DNA of 64,000 bases, taken from positions 16,939,375-17,003,374 of the forward strand of contig NC_049986.1 of the NCBI RefSeq assembly GCF_000003815.2, read 5' to 3'. This DNA is from Branchiostoma floridae (taxonomy: Eukaryota > Chordata > Leptocardii > Amphioxiformes > Branchiostomatidae). Under the pieces are notes generated by a model. It saw nothing but the letters and a program-made list of their open reading frames with translations, made no database searches and was not told the DNA's origin. Both the position numbers and the translations under genes were made by a program. Below are positions 1-43,094 of this stretch, piece by piece (position 1 is the stretch's first letter; each line of letters opens with the position of its first letter).

Positions 1-3000
1 TGCACCGTGCCGGGAAACCGGACCCGCCTGGGCAGAAAGGAAACAGTGGCAGTTAGGAAGGAAACAGTGGCGGTGTGGCTTACAGTAGAAACAGTTGCAG
101 GTGCGACGAACCTTAGTAGTAGGGCACGGGAGGCATACCTGCTCTCAGAACCACGGAGACAACACTAACGCCCGACCTGAACTCTATAACGAAAGAACTA
201 AAAGTAATTACGGAGATTAGGATCTTCCAGGTCACGCTGGGGATTTTCAGGGTCACTCTAAGATAAGCATCGAGGAGCAGTAAGCAAGTCGATGTAAAAG
301 AACAACACTGTCAATTGTTTGGCTGTCAACAAACGTTCATGCGTATTTGCCTACAGATCGCCAGGCTTAACTTTAAGTATGTCCACCTCTTTCGGGATAA
401 GCTACGCGGGCGACTGTGCCTGTTACGCCCGCAGGTTAGTATGTATTTACACCTGAACCATCAAGGGTATGGTAGGAGTAGCATAACTCAAGAAGGCAAA
501 GTCATTCAATATTACTACTAGTAGTGACTTTTGTCGTGTAAGAACATTTTATCAGTGTAGGAACTGATAAAATGGGGTGACAGTTCTGGATTCAAATTTC
601 GAGGTTATTTTTCTTTGTGAATCTCTTGGCTTTGCTATCAATTGTAATCTTAATGCCATAAACGTTAGTTGACTGAAAGGAACAGAAAATAGGTATAAAT
701 ATGAAAGGTGCCTGTATACAACTTCCGAATACTTTATAGCCTACTCACCTCCACCCCAACTTCAATCCCTAACACTGATACTAAATCCAAGGAAAAGGCT
801 ACATCCACTAGACACAGGTTCCCCTTTCTTGCAACGAAAAATCTCCTCTAGTGAATACACAAGTGCCTCTTCTATTCGATTGGTATCACCAAGCTTGACG
901 TATTTCATATTTCAGCTGTAAATGTCACTGAACATATACGTCATACGGTATGTAATACAAAATGATTCATCATTACTATTTATTACTAACATTTAAGTGG
1001 CAGTTACTCAGATATACAAATAAGACCTGATCTTTCTCTCTATTTGTCGACAAGAGTATCTATTGCAGACATTGTTTACCCAAGTAACCATAAACTGTAC
1101 GGGTGGACACACATGCAAAACAAATGATACTTACGTTACAGGGATCTTCTCATTCATACCAAACAGACCTTTTTATAGTGCGCTTAAAATAAAAGGATAC
1201 ACATGAATATAGCTGTCAAATACGTACCAAAGAAAGACCCACGCTTCGAATACTACAAAAGACATAAGCCTGTATGTATCAAGAGGGTGCTGAGTTACAT
1301 AGTGATTGTATGATTGTCCAACTGCTCACCAGTGACTAAACAAAGTTTACTGTATTCCCTTCATCAAATATTAGTAGCATAAGACGTAATCCCATTTCCC
1401 CACAATTAGAGCACCTTCCCAGTATAACTTAGAGACCAGCAAGTTGTATAAATGTACCATCGACTAACTCCTATCAATATATTTGCACTTTTCTTCGCCC
1501 ACTCTAAGAGTGTTTCGCCGTTATCAACATTTTAAAGACCGCTCAGCTAATGTGTATGAGTTGCCATGAAACGGCAGGTGGGCGCTAAGAGCTTGATAGC
1601 CTAGGGCGACATCCAGTCGCGTTCAGGGATCAGTAAAAGGAATAATATAGAGGTTGATCCCTCCACGGATATCAACATGTTTTCTTATGTATTAACTTCT
1701 AAATTTATATAGGAGGTATAGCCGACCTTCGGCGTGACACACCATCATCGTAGGCACGCGACACGGCAGTAGCTGGTTATGTATAACACTGAACGACTTA
1801 ACTTAACTTCATCTCACTGCATATGTTTTGAAGCTATCCTGCTTCTACAGTATTTGATAAAAACTTCTAGTTAAACCATAAAGATGCTTGTAGTAAACTT
1901 TAACTATTATGCGACAGCACGAAAACCATTCCAGTCATTCACCAACCAGATGAAACTATTTACAGAAGAAAATTCTTCTTCTGCAAAATTGAATTCTAGT
2001 CACACCGAGGACATTCCTAGCATAGACAGTATTGGGCTAAACATTTGATGTAAAAAGATCAACAATAGTCAGTAAAGAGTGTTGAAATAATCATAATGAT
2101 TTCTTGCTTATGTTTAACACTGTCAAACGCCACTCAAAAATCACCCGACCGACAGTCAAAGTTATCATAGGGATCGCCATTAATGAAGAATAAACGCATC
2201 GGTGTTAGGTATTGCTAAATATATGAAAGTACCAATTCTTTGCAACTTCTGGATATAAATGAGTTAACGATGTGAGTCAGTGATGCACATTCCATCGATT
2301 ATCCAGGCTGTTAGTTTAAGTGTACGCTAGTTTCTCTACTTTTTTTGCATGTAAATGAATGTAATGTACTTTCTAAAGCCATCCCTGGTGCTTGAAAGTT
2401 ATCATACCAGACTCTGCAACAAGTTCACATACGATGAAACTTTTTAAAACATATCCTCTGACAAAACTCAAAAGTACCTCTTTGCCGGATATTGTACGTT
2501 TCTTTAATTAGTAGCACCACCTGCACGTACAAACAAGGCGTAAGGAGTAACAAGCTTCGATCCTCAAACCTGTTCAGTTTCCATAATACGGAAAAATACG
2601 AATCACATGGTTGCCTGAGTCCCGCACTAGGTGTACAACACAGATAGTGGATAACTGATATCGGTATCTTCCCTCTCCCAATGATAGCATACCAACTTAC
2701 TCACCTGTGACTCGGAGAAGCGTCCCTGTCCCAGACCAGGTGTGCGCTCACTACCGTACCACACCTGTGCCGTCGCCAGGTAACAGTGACATCTCCTTGG
2801 CAGGCTTGTTTTCTTACACGGTGACCTCGGCACAAGACATGCGATCGTCCTTTGTTTACTGCCATGTTAAAAGGCCTGCTTTCAGAACAGGGTTTACATA
2901 CCAGAAAATGGGCAACTCGAGTCCAATTAGATTTTTTTGCCCTGAGTAATGGCTTTTACACGGCCAAGGGCATGGAATCTCTGGTAACCGCATGCACGCT

Positions 3001-5708
3001 ACCTGCTAACTGGCTACTGAGTGGTAAAAGCCAAACACAATTAAACTAGAAGTGTACAAAGCAGAAAAGAAACATTCTGAACGTGGTAACGCTGACACTG
3101 TTTATTGTGAAAAGTTCTGGGATTTCTACCAACTTCCGGTTGAAAGGTTATGTTAGATTTCGTGCTAGCATAGCTCTGGCACAAGAAACTGTTTTGTTAT
3201 GCCCCGTTTTGATGCTGAGAATTAGAGAGATGGATCTTGGAGGTTACCTGTAGATGCTTTTTGACCTACAAGCTCCGTGTATAAACTTTTTCAATATTTA
3301 ATCTAGGTCATTTTGTAGGAAATCACATGTGCCTACGGAATGAGCTGGAAATGTACGTATACATTTATGTTAAAATAACCGTAACCGTGAGATAATCTAC
3401 ATGCAAAGCTGCACGTTCTTCCAGATTCCAACCAGAATAGGCAGACGAAATGTCTATTCAAAACAGGATTAAGACAGCTAGAAAGAGATCGTCCACCAGG
3501 AAAAATTTAATTGCATGTTTTATAATACTCGATGGAGTTTAAACAGATTTTTCTCGTGTTATTTTCCGTTCCATTGTTTATCACAGACGGGTAAGTTGTT
3601 TTAAATGTTCGCAAATGGTTCAAGAGAAAAGATTCATCTTTCACTTCATCAAACAATTATTTCTCTTTTCATGGTAAAAGGACGCGGTAGATCCTCTACC
3701 GAGATAGAGTAATCCGTATGCAGGTAATTAAATGTATGACTAAGGAAAATGTGATGGAAGAATAACATAGATAAGATAATCTTAAATCCAACCCAGCCCA
3801 ACTAGAGACAAAATTAAAGATTCTGGCTCTCCTCACACCACTTAATAATCATTATACTTGATTTAGTATGAATATGTGTGCACATATAATATGTATGTTT
3901 TTCCCGTGGGACGTTGGCTAGTCTCTGTCTCAAATCACACACAACACACACCCTACCGCAGCAATAACATCACGGTAGGCTGCTTCTCTAGACACCGTGG
4001 AACAAATGAAGAATGCCTCGAACCCTCAGGAACAACATTTCAACAAAGCACCACAGCGACCTCAGCTCCGCAATAGAGCAGTGGTGTTTTGAAGACGCAT
4101 TCCTCTAACCTGTACCTGTATGTGTACGGTTAGTGATGGGTGTCCGTGTGTGGAGCTTTTCTGTGACCTTCTTTGACAGTTAAGGCAATGTGTACCCTTA
4201 AATAATTATCGGCAAGACACGACTTAAGAAACATATCAGGGTCTAAATTTCAAGCTTAGGTACAGAACGCCTTCTTATGCACCTTTTTTGATACGGTTGC
4301 TATGTCTAGAGCTTCGCATTAAAGAAATGGCGCATCTTTAAGGCTACGTAAAAATGCACCGCGTCAAGACAAAACTTCCCGCTCTACATTCAGGACAAAG
4401 GGAGACACATATTGGGATGGACTAGATCTTCTGGGATGGACTAGATCTTATGGAGAATCTTCTTAACACATTGAAATATGATCCCCTTAAGTATTACAGA
4501 GATACTATTATGCTTGTGTATTGTTGTCTAATCTAAAAAAAAAAAGTTATTTTTAGATAGCGATGATATCTTGACCAATCCTGACAATTTATTAGTTATA
4601 ATTACGCCATACCCTGAAAATAAAGGACCAGACACCGGACTCCTTTGGGATTAATAAAAATAGAGGGAGTAATTTCCCATCGGAGTTAACCGACCAATGA
4701 ATGTCCAGCTGACCCCGTGGGGCCATCTACTAAAAGTATTTACCGGAACATCATTCACCTGTCCGACCCAATATTCGGAAAGGAGACCAGGACACACCAG
4801 ACAAGATCTTCAAAGTGCCGGTCCCATTCAGTTGCTAACACCACCCTCTGTGAACTCCCTACTAAGCCTCTACCAGCAAGACGCCGAGATATTAGGCTCA
4901 TCTCCTTGCCTCATACAGTGGCGTTTGTTACACATAACGTACATGTACGTACCAACGTTAACCACACGATGTCCTATTACTGATATGTAGCCTGGGACTT
5001 TTAAAGACAAGTGCAGCTTTCAGATCGTTACGTAAAACGAACTTAGAAGCCAACACAACACAACACAACATGTTTGTTCACTAAATCAAATCTACCAATA
5101 GCTTTCATGAATCTATGAATGAAGAATCATTTACAACTCTACAATTTGGCCATGAGCAGTAGACAATCTAGACAATATCAATGTTACCCACCTTACCTTT
5201 AGTACCTTACCTTTATCTTACCTTTAGTTTCTTCCTCGCGACATGTGTCATGCAGCCTCTATCTTACAAGTGTATTTGTCTACGCGATACACCTGTTGTT
5301 TGCATAAATCACAAACAATACATAAATGAAAACAACTCACCTTCGCTTGATTCCAAAGACCGGCGCAAAATACCTTTCTAACTTCAAGCAGCCTTGCGTC
5401 CTAGTAATGCAAGATTTGAGTTCTGGCAAAATCCTTGGATTTAGGGAAACGATCAAAAGATATCTTCACAGAAAGCTCGTATGTCCAGCTCGCCTTGGTG
5501 GCGACTGGTGGCCGTGCTGACTTCAAAGCGTCTTGCCAACCCACAGAGACTTGCGCAACAAAAGATAATAACACGGGTCAGTCATAATCATTATGTAAAT
5601 AGACCACATAATTACTATGGGCGTGGCTAATGGTGCGCATGTCTTGTCGACAATGCGACGGACTCCTGTCTTCCAATGAATCGTGATACCTATATAACGT
5701 TATACTAA
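1..5708. other. Intergenic, no gene recognised
   Basis: All open frames here are below about 100 codons, overlap on opposite strands and show no domain, signal peptide or consistent splice pattern. Small local repeats are visible: an 'aggaaacagtggc' motif repeated near 37-100, a 21-bp direct duplication containing 'tgggatggactagatctt' at about 4413-4455, a short CAACA run near 5052-5070 and 'ccttaccttta' repeats near 5190-5230. I see no RNA gene. Distal regulatory DNA or a neighbouring gene's introns cannot be excluded. Confidence 0.5.
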
Positions 5709-5883
5709 TCTCCAAGCAGATCCTACGGTAGCATAAGATAGTATCAAAAGCTGGCAGTGGAGTGAAGCCGGCCTAGGAGTGTTACCCTACTGAGAGGTGC
5801 CCGTTTGACTCCCTTTGGCCGGCTATACTCCTTGGCTAGCTTTGATACTATCTTATTGCACCGTAGGATCTGCGTGGAGACTA
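5709..5883. repeat. Foldback element (MITE-like hairpin)
   Basis: The left arm (about 5709-5755) and right arm (about 5838-5883) are near-perfect inverted repeats sharing the core 'gcagatcctacggt' and 'ataagatagtatcaaa'. Pairing continues inward, with mismatches, to the 'gccggcc'/'ggccggc' pair at about 5778 and 5817, leaving a loop of roughly 35 bp. There is no coding capacity. The structure fits a non-autonomous DNA transposon; no target-site duplication is obvious. Confidence 0.75.
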
Positions 5884-6788
5884 CGTGAAGCCCAGTATTC
5901 CGTCTTTACTATGCCCATGGGTCTGAATGTCATAAAACTTGAATAAAAAACACCGATTGTCGAACCTTTAGTACAGAACACACCGATATAATGACAGGCA
6001 TTGCTCATGCATATCGTTGCTTGAGTGCGTGTCTGCTATTACACTGTAATCCACGAAGTTCTAATGTCCATGCATCAAAGGCTGTCAGAGTCAATGAGAT
6101 ATAAATATAAGATCCGAACATTGCCAATATATTATACTGTCATACCAATACACTATACCATACAACCCAACCAATACACTTTTATTGGATCTGCAACAAT
6201 TGCTTTATTGCCTTGTAAAACGTGAAATCGTGAAACGTTTTTCACTAAATCGAAGTCCCAAGGGTAAATAGATATTTTGTGTCTCAACCTGACATGACCA
6301 TTCAGCACATGCTAATTTCTATCAGTGATAATTACGTATTGGGGGTATTTGGGGATATATCAGGCCCTGTAATCAACAGTATTATCTTAGGCGAGAATAA
6401 TCCTTTCCATAAATAGATCAGGCAGCCAGAACGACTCCGCTTAATGTATTTCTTATTCATATAATAATGCAAAATCTATAATGTATGTAAAATCAAAACC
6501 CTATCCGAAGAAAGGATTGCAAGACTGATTTGGTCTGATGTCAGAAAAATTACCCCAAATAAAAATTGTTTCACCTCAGCCCGTCCAATTTTATTTACAC
6601 GACTTGACTCACCTTACAATTCCCCAGCCGCAGTATGGCCGTTGATCACAAGCTTGGTGTGAGGACGGACGTTAAGAACAAAACTTTGTCTATACGCTCA
6701 TCATTCTAAATCTGCCTCAATCTCAGGGTGCATGACCTCTGCGTTAAGTTTACTGGCACACAGCATCGTTAGAAATATGTTGTGTTGT
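5884..6788. other. Intergenic, nothing recognised
   Basis: AT-rich sequence with short CCAATA/ATACACTATACC-like repeats around 6125-6180. No gene, RNA or mobile element can be supported. Confidence 0.4.
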
Positions 6789-7707
6789 CATGCCCGTAGC
6801 CAGGGGGGGTTCGGGGGGTTCGGAAGAACCCCCCCACAAGCTCAAAAGGTCCACTTTTTCACGCATGAAGGTCCACTTTTTCATGTCCACAATTTTTTTT
6901 TCAAAGGCATGACTGATTTGCATTTTTCACTGATAGACATTTTATTCAATCTTAGTAAGTATATCAGCAAAATTTGCCCCAGAAAGTGCAGGAGATGGCG
7001 TTTGCGAGGGTCCAGATTTCAAAATTTCCCGGACCTCCCTTGCGACGGCTTGCGGACCGGACATAGTGAACAGGCCCCGTGATGTGGTGGGTGCGTCGCC
7101 CTCAAAAACCTTTCTGGTTAATAGAAAGATTCACTGAGCTTAGCTGAATTTGCTACATTTGCTCCTGAAAATACAAGAAATGGCGTTTCAGAGGGTCCAG
7201 ATTAAAGATTTCCCGGGTTTCCCTTGCGACAGCAAATGCCTCCGGTGCTAGGCATGGTGAAAATATGTTGGGAGGGGGGCCGTCGACCTCAAAAGAATTT
7301 TTCTCTTAGAGAAATGTCATTGAATTTAGCTTAGTCTGGCAACAAAATTTGTCCCTCAAAATGCGGGAAATAGCTTTTCGAAGGGTCCAGATTTCAAAAT
7401 TTCCTCGGACCTCCATTGCGACGCCTCGCGCCTTTGGTGTAGGGCATGGTGAAAATATGAAGACTTACGCCGAAAGCCTTGTGTATTTCAATAGTAATTC
7501 CATTATACTTGTCCAACAAATTTTGCCCGCCAAAATGCAGGAAATAGAGTTTCAGAGGGTCTAGATTTCAAATTTTCACGGGGGAGCATGCCCCCGGACC
7601 CCCCTAGGCAGCTCACGCCTTCGGCGTGAGTCTCGCGCCTGCGCCGCTCGATGGTCCCACAAGTGCTAAAAAGAACCCCCCCAACCAAAATCCTGGCTAC
7701 GGGCATG
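6789..7707. mobile_element. 919-bp terminal-inverted-repeat element with internal tandem units
   Basis: The element begins 'catgcccgtagccagg' and ends with the exact reverse complement 'cctggctacgggcatg'. Both ends continue into C/G homopolymer blocks (a 'gaaccccccc' motif near 6830 and near 7672). It is flanked by the direct repeat 'gttgt' (6784-6788 and 7708-7712), a candidate 5-bp target-site duplication. Inside are four degenerate units of about 175-190 bp, marked by 'gggtccag' or 'gggtctag' near 7007, 7193, 7383 and 7556, each followed by 'atttcaaaatttcc'-like sequence. No transposase is encoded, so it is a non-autonomous DNA element of unassigned superfamily. Confidence 0.75.
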
Positions 7708-7712
7708 GTTGT

Positions 7713-9987
7713 ACTTCAAAATTTCACACTTCAACCTTGTGAAGTGGATGTAACAAATCTATGACTTCGAGCCCCCTTTTGAACCTCTTATAAATGACCC
7801 GATAAATGCATACTTGTGGAGAGGAGAGCTAGTTCTCCAAAAATCAGTGGAGTGAGATGGTGTAAAAACACCGAACGATTGAGGATATTTCGCAACAGGA
7901 TTGCTTGAAGTTCAATGACAAAATGGCGGTTGCAAAACTGGCGGTTGACACTTCACTTTACCATGAAAAGGAAAGCCGCTTGCACAATAGAATAGCTTGT
8001 TTTACGTCATTAAAGTAAGAACTTGACATTTTCTACATAATATAGAGGTTGTGTTATGAATTGTAGAATAAAATGTCACTTCTTTGCTTTCTGAATATCA
8101 GCATTGTCAAATAATAACCATCGCAACCGTGCTATAGACGTATTTCATCATGCAATAGGGGCGTAATTACAACAGATTCATCTAATAAAGTATCAATATC
8201 CATGTACCCTTCGTGACCGTGTTGACGTTTCAGGAAAGTTTACATGGCATTGATAAATGGGTCAAACATTGCCCTAGCCTTGAGATCGTTATCACTGTCA
8301 TCGGTGACACTTTCTAAAGCAGTTTGGACAAGTATTTGATTAAATGCCCTTGACCGGATTAAACCTGCCATTTTCTTTATTTGTGTTTTGCACGTAACCA
8401 GAGGCTGCTCATGACAGCTTCACAATGTGTGAAAGATCTATCGTTTTTACTTTTTGAAAGGTATGTTACTAATGATTAGTAGAACTTGTAGTATAGTAGT
8501 TGTGTTAACTGTCTAAAAAAATCGCCTTGTTACACAATTCGCAAGCCACTGTACCCAGTACAAAGCTATATATTTCACACTTCTAAATTTGCTATATCAC
8601 TGGTGAAAAGGGATTTAAAAAACACCAACAACTGCATTGTATACACATTTAAGCAATGATTGCCAAACAAGGATATAAACGCGACCATAACTTAGTATGA
8701 ATTACGTGGCTGTACAAATATTTTCACGTTCCCTGATATGTGAGTTACCTAATTGTGATAGTTCCGCCGGATTATTGGCACAAAAGGTTAAGAAAAGGTG
8801 GCATTATGTCGCTGTCATCCGGTGTATTGTTGGACAAAAACGAACGTGTTTAGTCAATAGAATTTTACTACCGACGGTATGAATAATTGAATAGGACAGC
8901 AGGTCGTGTTTTTACAAAGATAGGTCAATTTTTTTCCACGACCCCAGAGGTATGTGATTAAGAGGTTTTGAACTCAATTTTTTTACAAACACATCGTTGA
9001 AAAGTAAATTAAGTCATTTTGGTCTCCTTATCTCTCTGAAAGTTTGTTATACAGTAAGCAATACTGCCGTTATCAAAAGCTGGGCAAATAGTCATGTTAA
9101 ACAGTTGTAATGTTGGTAATCTAAGGCGGATAAAGGCATATTTGTACAGGTGGTTAATGTTAGATTACGTATTGTGCAGTAAGCGTTTCACGTATATGTT
9201 TGATGTGTTTTGTCGTGAACGTGCCGACGAAAAGTGTGCCAAATACAATGACATTAGTGCCTTTGTAATTTATGATACCGATAACTTAAGTCACTTTCAT
9301 AATACAGTCACCAACTTATTAATATATAAGCAACATATAACAATACATAATGAGTTTAAGATATAAGAAACCAAGAATGTGTGTATAACGTTTGTATGTA
9401 TATATGAGAGAATTTCTTTCATTTTAAACACAGGTAATTATAACGGTTACGTTACTCCGTACTCACTAACCCCACAGTCATACAAAGTATAGACGAAGTA
9501 CTTCTTGTCGCTGTTACTACAAATGTTACATACATGTACATTGCCCGTTGTAAATATCTTCAAATGTGTATAAGAAGGGTATAAGGAAACAAGAAACGAC
9601 CACTCACCTTCTGGAAGATAAAAGCTGTTATGTGGAAGGTCGAATGAAGGTGTCCTTCACACACCTCTGTGAGGAAGTGGCTCATACTATTTTGATTTCG
9701 GGGGTGGGGGTGGGGTTGCTTATGGCTTTGTTCCAGAATATTACTTTGAGGCATTGCTAACAATACAATATACCCTTGTTTTGGAAGTGCAAACCAACAA
9801 ATGTATACTATTGGATTTGTTACCAGCATACTGCAATATGTGCAAAGTGTAAAATGATCTTAAACATTTTGGACATTCAGAATGGACTGGTCTAATCAAT
9901 ATTGCACAGCAGCCACCTGTTAATTATTGGTAAATATAATAATCATCCATCAAGCACTATGGGTACAAGTTGTGTCAAATTCTATCC
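7713..9987. other. Intergenic, nothing recognised
   Basis: AT-rich sequence with two small plus-strand open frames (8697-8882 and 9094-9366) that lack any recognisable motif, splice context or supporting flanks. I treat them as chance. This is the region downstream of the WDR31 3' end. Confidence 0.4.
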
Positions 9988-10075
9988 CTAATATCTGTTC
10001 ACATACAAATCCATAAATTCTTATTGACTCACTAATATCTGTTCACATACAAATCCATAAATTCTTATTGACTCA
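9988..10075. repeat. Perfect 44-bp tandem duplication
   Basis: Two identical copies of a 44-bp unit beginning 'ctaatatctgttcac' occupy 9988-10031 and 10032-10075. No mismatch is visible, so the event is recent or the array is being homogenised. It sits just beyond the probable poly(A) site of WDR31. Confidence 0.9.
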
Positions 10076-10086
10076 CATCGATGTTA

Positions 10087-10092
10087 TTTATT
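10087..10092 (-). promoter_or_regulatory. Probable poly(A) signal of WDR31
   Basis: The minus strand reads AATAAA here ('tttatt' on the plus strand), about 1.15 kb beyond the WDR31 stop codon. It is the best canonical hexamer seen downstream of the gene. The resulting 3' UTR would cover about 10,070-11,243. Other hexamers could be used. Confidence 0.5.
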
Positions 10093-10963
10093 GAAACATT
10101 TCTACATTATAAATTTCCACATCAACTGACATACCGTAATAAATTACATCTTTTCAAACATTTTGGGAATTCTGATGATTACATCTATAACCCAAAAAAT
10201 CTATATCATACAGCATAATGCATAACAAACAGCTTTAAGGATATAATTACACAATGTGACTACTACAAGACAGCATCAAAATGCTGTTTGAATAGCCCAA
10301 CAATTGTCAGCAAAATTCTTTCTGAAGAATAAACAACAGTGACATTTCTGAAGGTAGAAGAAGTTCAACTATATTCATCAGAAGCCACACACATTCTATG
10401 TACTATGCACAATCCTTGCCAGCCATTAACATAACTGTCATGCCTTTCATACAATTTCAAATACCTTGTTCGCACTATAGCCATAAACATTTAGTTGAAA
10501 TGTTTTCTCTTTTCCATACATTTAATCTTTATACAAAATTGAAACTTCTTTTAAGCACTGAGTTACCTTTTACCTACTTCACAAACTTTAAGGATTGATC
10601 AGCAAGATTGTCTCCCTTTTCTGGTGTCTCTCTTTTCTGAGCCCTTTCCTGGCAAATATAAAGCGATATCTTGAACTCTGTTAATTTTGGACGGATTGAA
10701 TCAGCTGGCCAAGACTGATTTGTGCCATTGTGGACTCATTGAGAGAGAAACTGTTGTCTCAAGGACAGCACTTCTAGTCCAATTTTGGCCAATGACCGTG
10801 CTGCTTACAGGCAGGAGATGCTCTCATTGGCTCTGACCTCCCCCAAGAACAGGTAGGTGACATTTGATTGGCTGACAGCTGGCCAGCACAAACACAGCCA
10901 GAATGATGGACTTGGGGCTGACAGATTATAATTATCATATTTGTAAAAAAAAAGTGTAAGGTC

Positions 10964-11243
10964 TGGCAGGAAAGGATATAGATCCCTGAATTGAAGTTGA
11001 CACTACTATAAAACTTTGCGGTGATTGGTGCATTGAATGCAACATCAGCATGTTTTAGTTAGCATATTCAATGTTCTATCGTCCTCGATCAGAACTGTGC
11101 TGGCAGGAAAGGATATACTAGATCCCTGAATTAAAGTTGTGCTGTATGACACTAGTTCTTAAAACTTTGCAGTGATTGGTGAGTTCAATGCAACATCAGT
11201 GTGTTTTAAGTAGTACATTTTAGAATGTTCCTATTGTCCCAAA

Positions 11244-11255
<12 letters not shown>
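10964..11255. repeat. Diverged tandem duplication spanning the end of the WDR31 coding region
   Basis: Two copies (10964-11100, 137 bp; 11101-11255, 155 bp) both begin 'tggcaggaaaggatata' and both end 'cagaactgtgc'. Between are shared blocks such as 'gatccctgaatt', 'aaaactttgc', 'gtgattggtg' and 'caatgcaacatcag'. The right end of the second copy includes the last codons and stop of WDR31, so the first copy carries a relic of the coding terminus within the 3' UTR. Confidence 0.8.
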
Positions 11256-41736
<30,481 letters not shown>

Positions 41737-42634
41737 TTACAAAAAAATCTTAAATCAAATTTCAAATGAGTACCAAAATGCAGTAATTTAATAATTACTG
41801 CATATTGTGAGCAGAAGGCGTTTACGTTACCAATACGCCGCACATGTGAAAAATATATTATAATTATTCAACAACAAATTTATGACAGCAGCAAATAAAC
41901 TTGTCTATTCCTTCTGAAATGACCTCACCTCCCTCTCGTCCGTTTATCCTTACTGTGGCTCTTCCCCATCCCTTCCTGTCATCTTACACGGTCAGAAAAC
42001 ACGTCTGTTCCCTCTGAAATGTCCACCCAACGTTTCCATAGCAAATTTTCTTGTCAAGAATGCCGCCAAATAAATACTTCCGGGTTGGATATAGACAGTA
42101 CCACTAATAAATGGGATACCAAATAGTCAAGATATAATATTGTGCCATTATATAGCTTCTAAATATCTAAAATATTCTTTAATATACAATTACTGTTTAA
42201 TCAAAATACTATCATCCTTAAAATTAACTTTTGAGTGGTATTTTTTTGTTAACAAAATATTTTGTCCCCCAAATACAAGTGTACTAGTCTAAGTTAGGTA
42301 ACATAGGGTCATTGACCCCTGTGCAGAACTGTCACAGTCACAAGATCAGATCAACAGAGCCGACTGGCAGGTTTCTCAATGTTAGCTCAGCCGTAGGCAT
42401 TTGACAGAGAACCGTAGGGCAGTATGATATAAGAGAAGTACTCCACGATACGTTTGAAGCAGAGAAAGATCCGGGTTTGCCTTTAAGTTAGAGAGGAAAG
42501 TTTACCACGGGACAACCGGGATCGCGACGCAGGTAACTTACACCTGTATACAGGCCACGTGCGTGTCTTGTGACCCTGTCCATAGTTTTGTTGCGAGCTC
42601 CTGAAAACTGGTCAACAGTTTTGTTCCCCTGAAG
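41737..42634. promoter_or_regulatory. Probable bidirectional promoter region of WDR31 (-) and the MFS gene (+)
   Basis: The WDR31 start codon (41736, minus) and the transporter's leader exon (ending at 42634 with 'ctgaag|gtaagt') face away from each other here. An ETS-type 'cttccgg' is at 42077-42083, common in TATA-less shared promoters. A CACGTG E-box lies at 42556-42561, and an alternative leader donor ('acgcag|gtaact') at about 42533. Start sites cannot be fixed from sequence. Confidence 0.45.
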
Positions 42635-43064
42635 GTAAGTCTAAAACGTGCAGCCTATATTTTAATTCGTACGCGACTTATAGTTGGCCAACATTGCATT
42701 TGAGGATCATTACATGACGTAGAATTTGTTTTATTATGCAAGTAAGACCCTGTTACATAACAATGTAAACCTTTAAGTTATCAGTCTAAAGAGCACCTGA
42801 TTAACGTTACATACCAAATACATGTAATATAAGACATAACATCTTACTAGTACTTTTTGATAATAATATCACGGTTATGATGCACAAAGCAGGTGGTAGA
42901 CAGAGTAATTTACATGTTGATTTGCATTCTGATATGCTGATTTATATATCAATTAGTTATTTCATCTACCAATGTCCTTTTGTCAAATACCCTAGATGTA
43001 AACAAATAGCAATGTTATAATCATATTCAAGTTGTGGCCCATAAGCAATTGTGTTTTATTTCAG
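42635..43064 (+). other. 5' leader intron of the MFS transporter gene
   Basis: A strong donor at 42635 and an acceptor 'tttatttcag' ending at 43064 bracket this intron. The following exon has a 30-nt leader before the ATG at 43095. Confidence 0.6.
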
Positions 43065-43094
43065 AAGGAGTGGTACTGAAAAAGAAAAGCAGCC

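Noticed and set aside
9094..9366. 90-codon plus-strand open frame
   Set aside because: No motif, homology, signal or splice context, and it lies in AT-rich sequence where frames of this length arise by chance.
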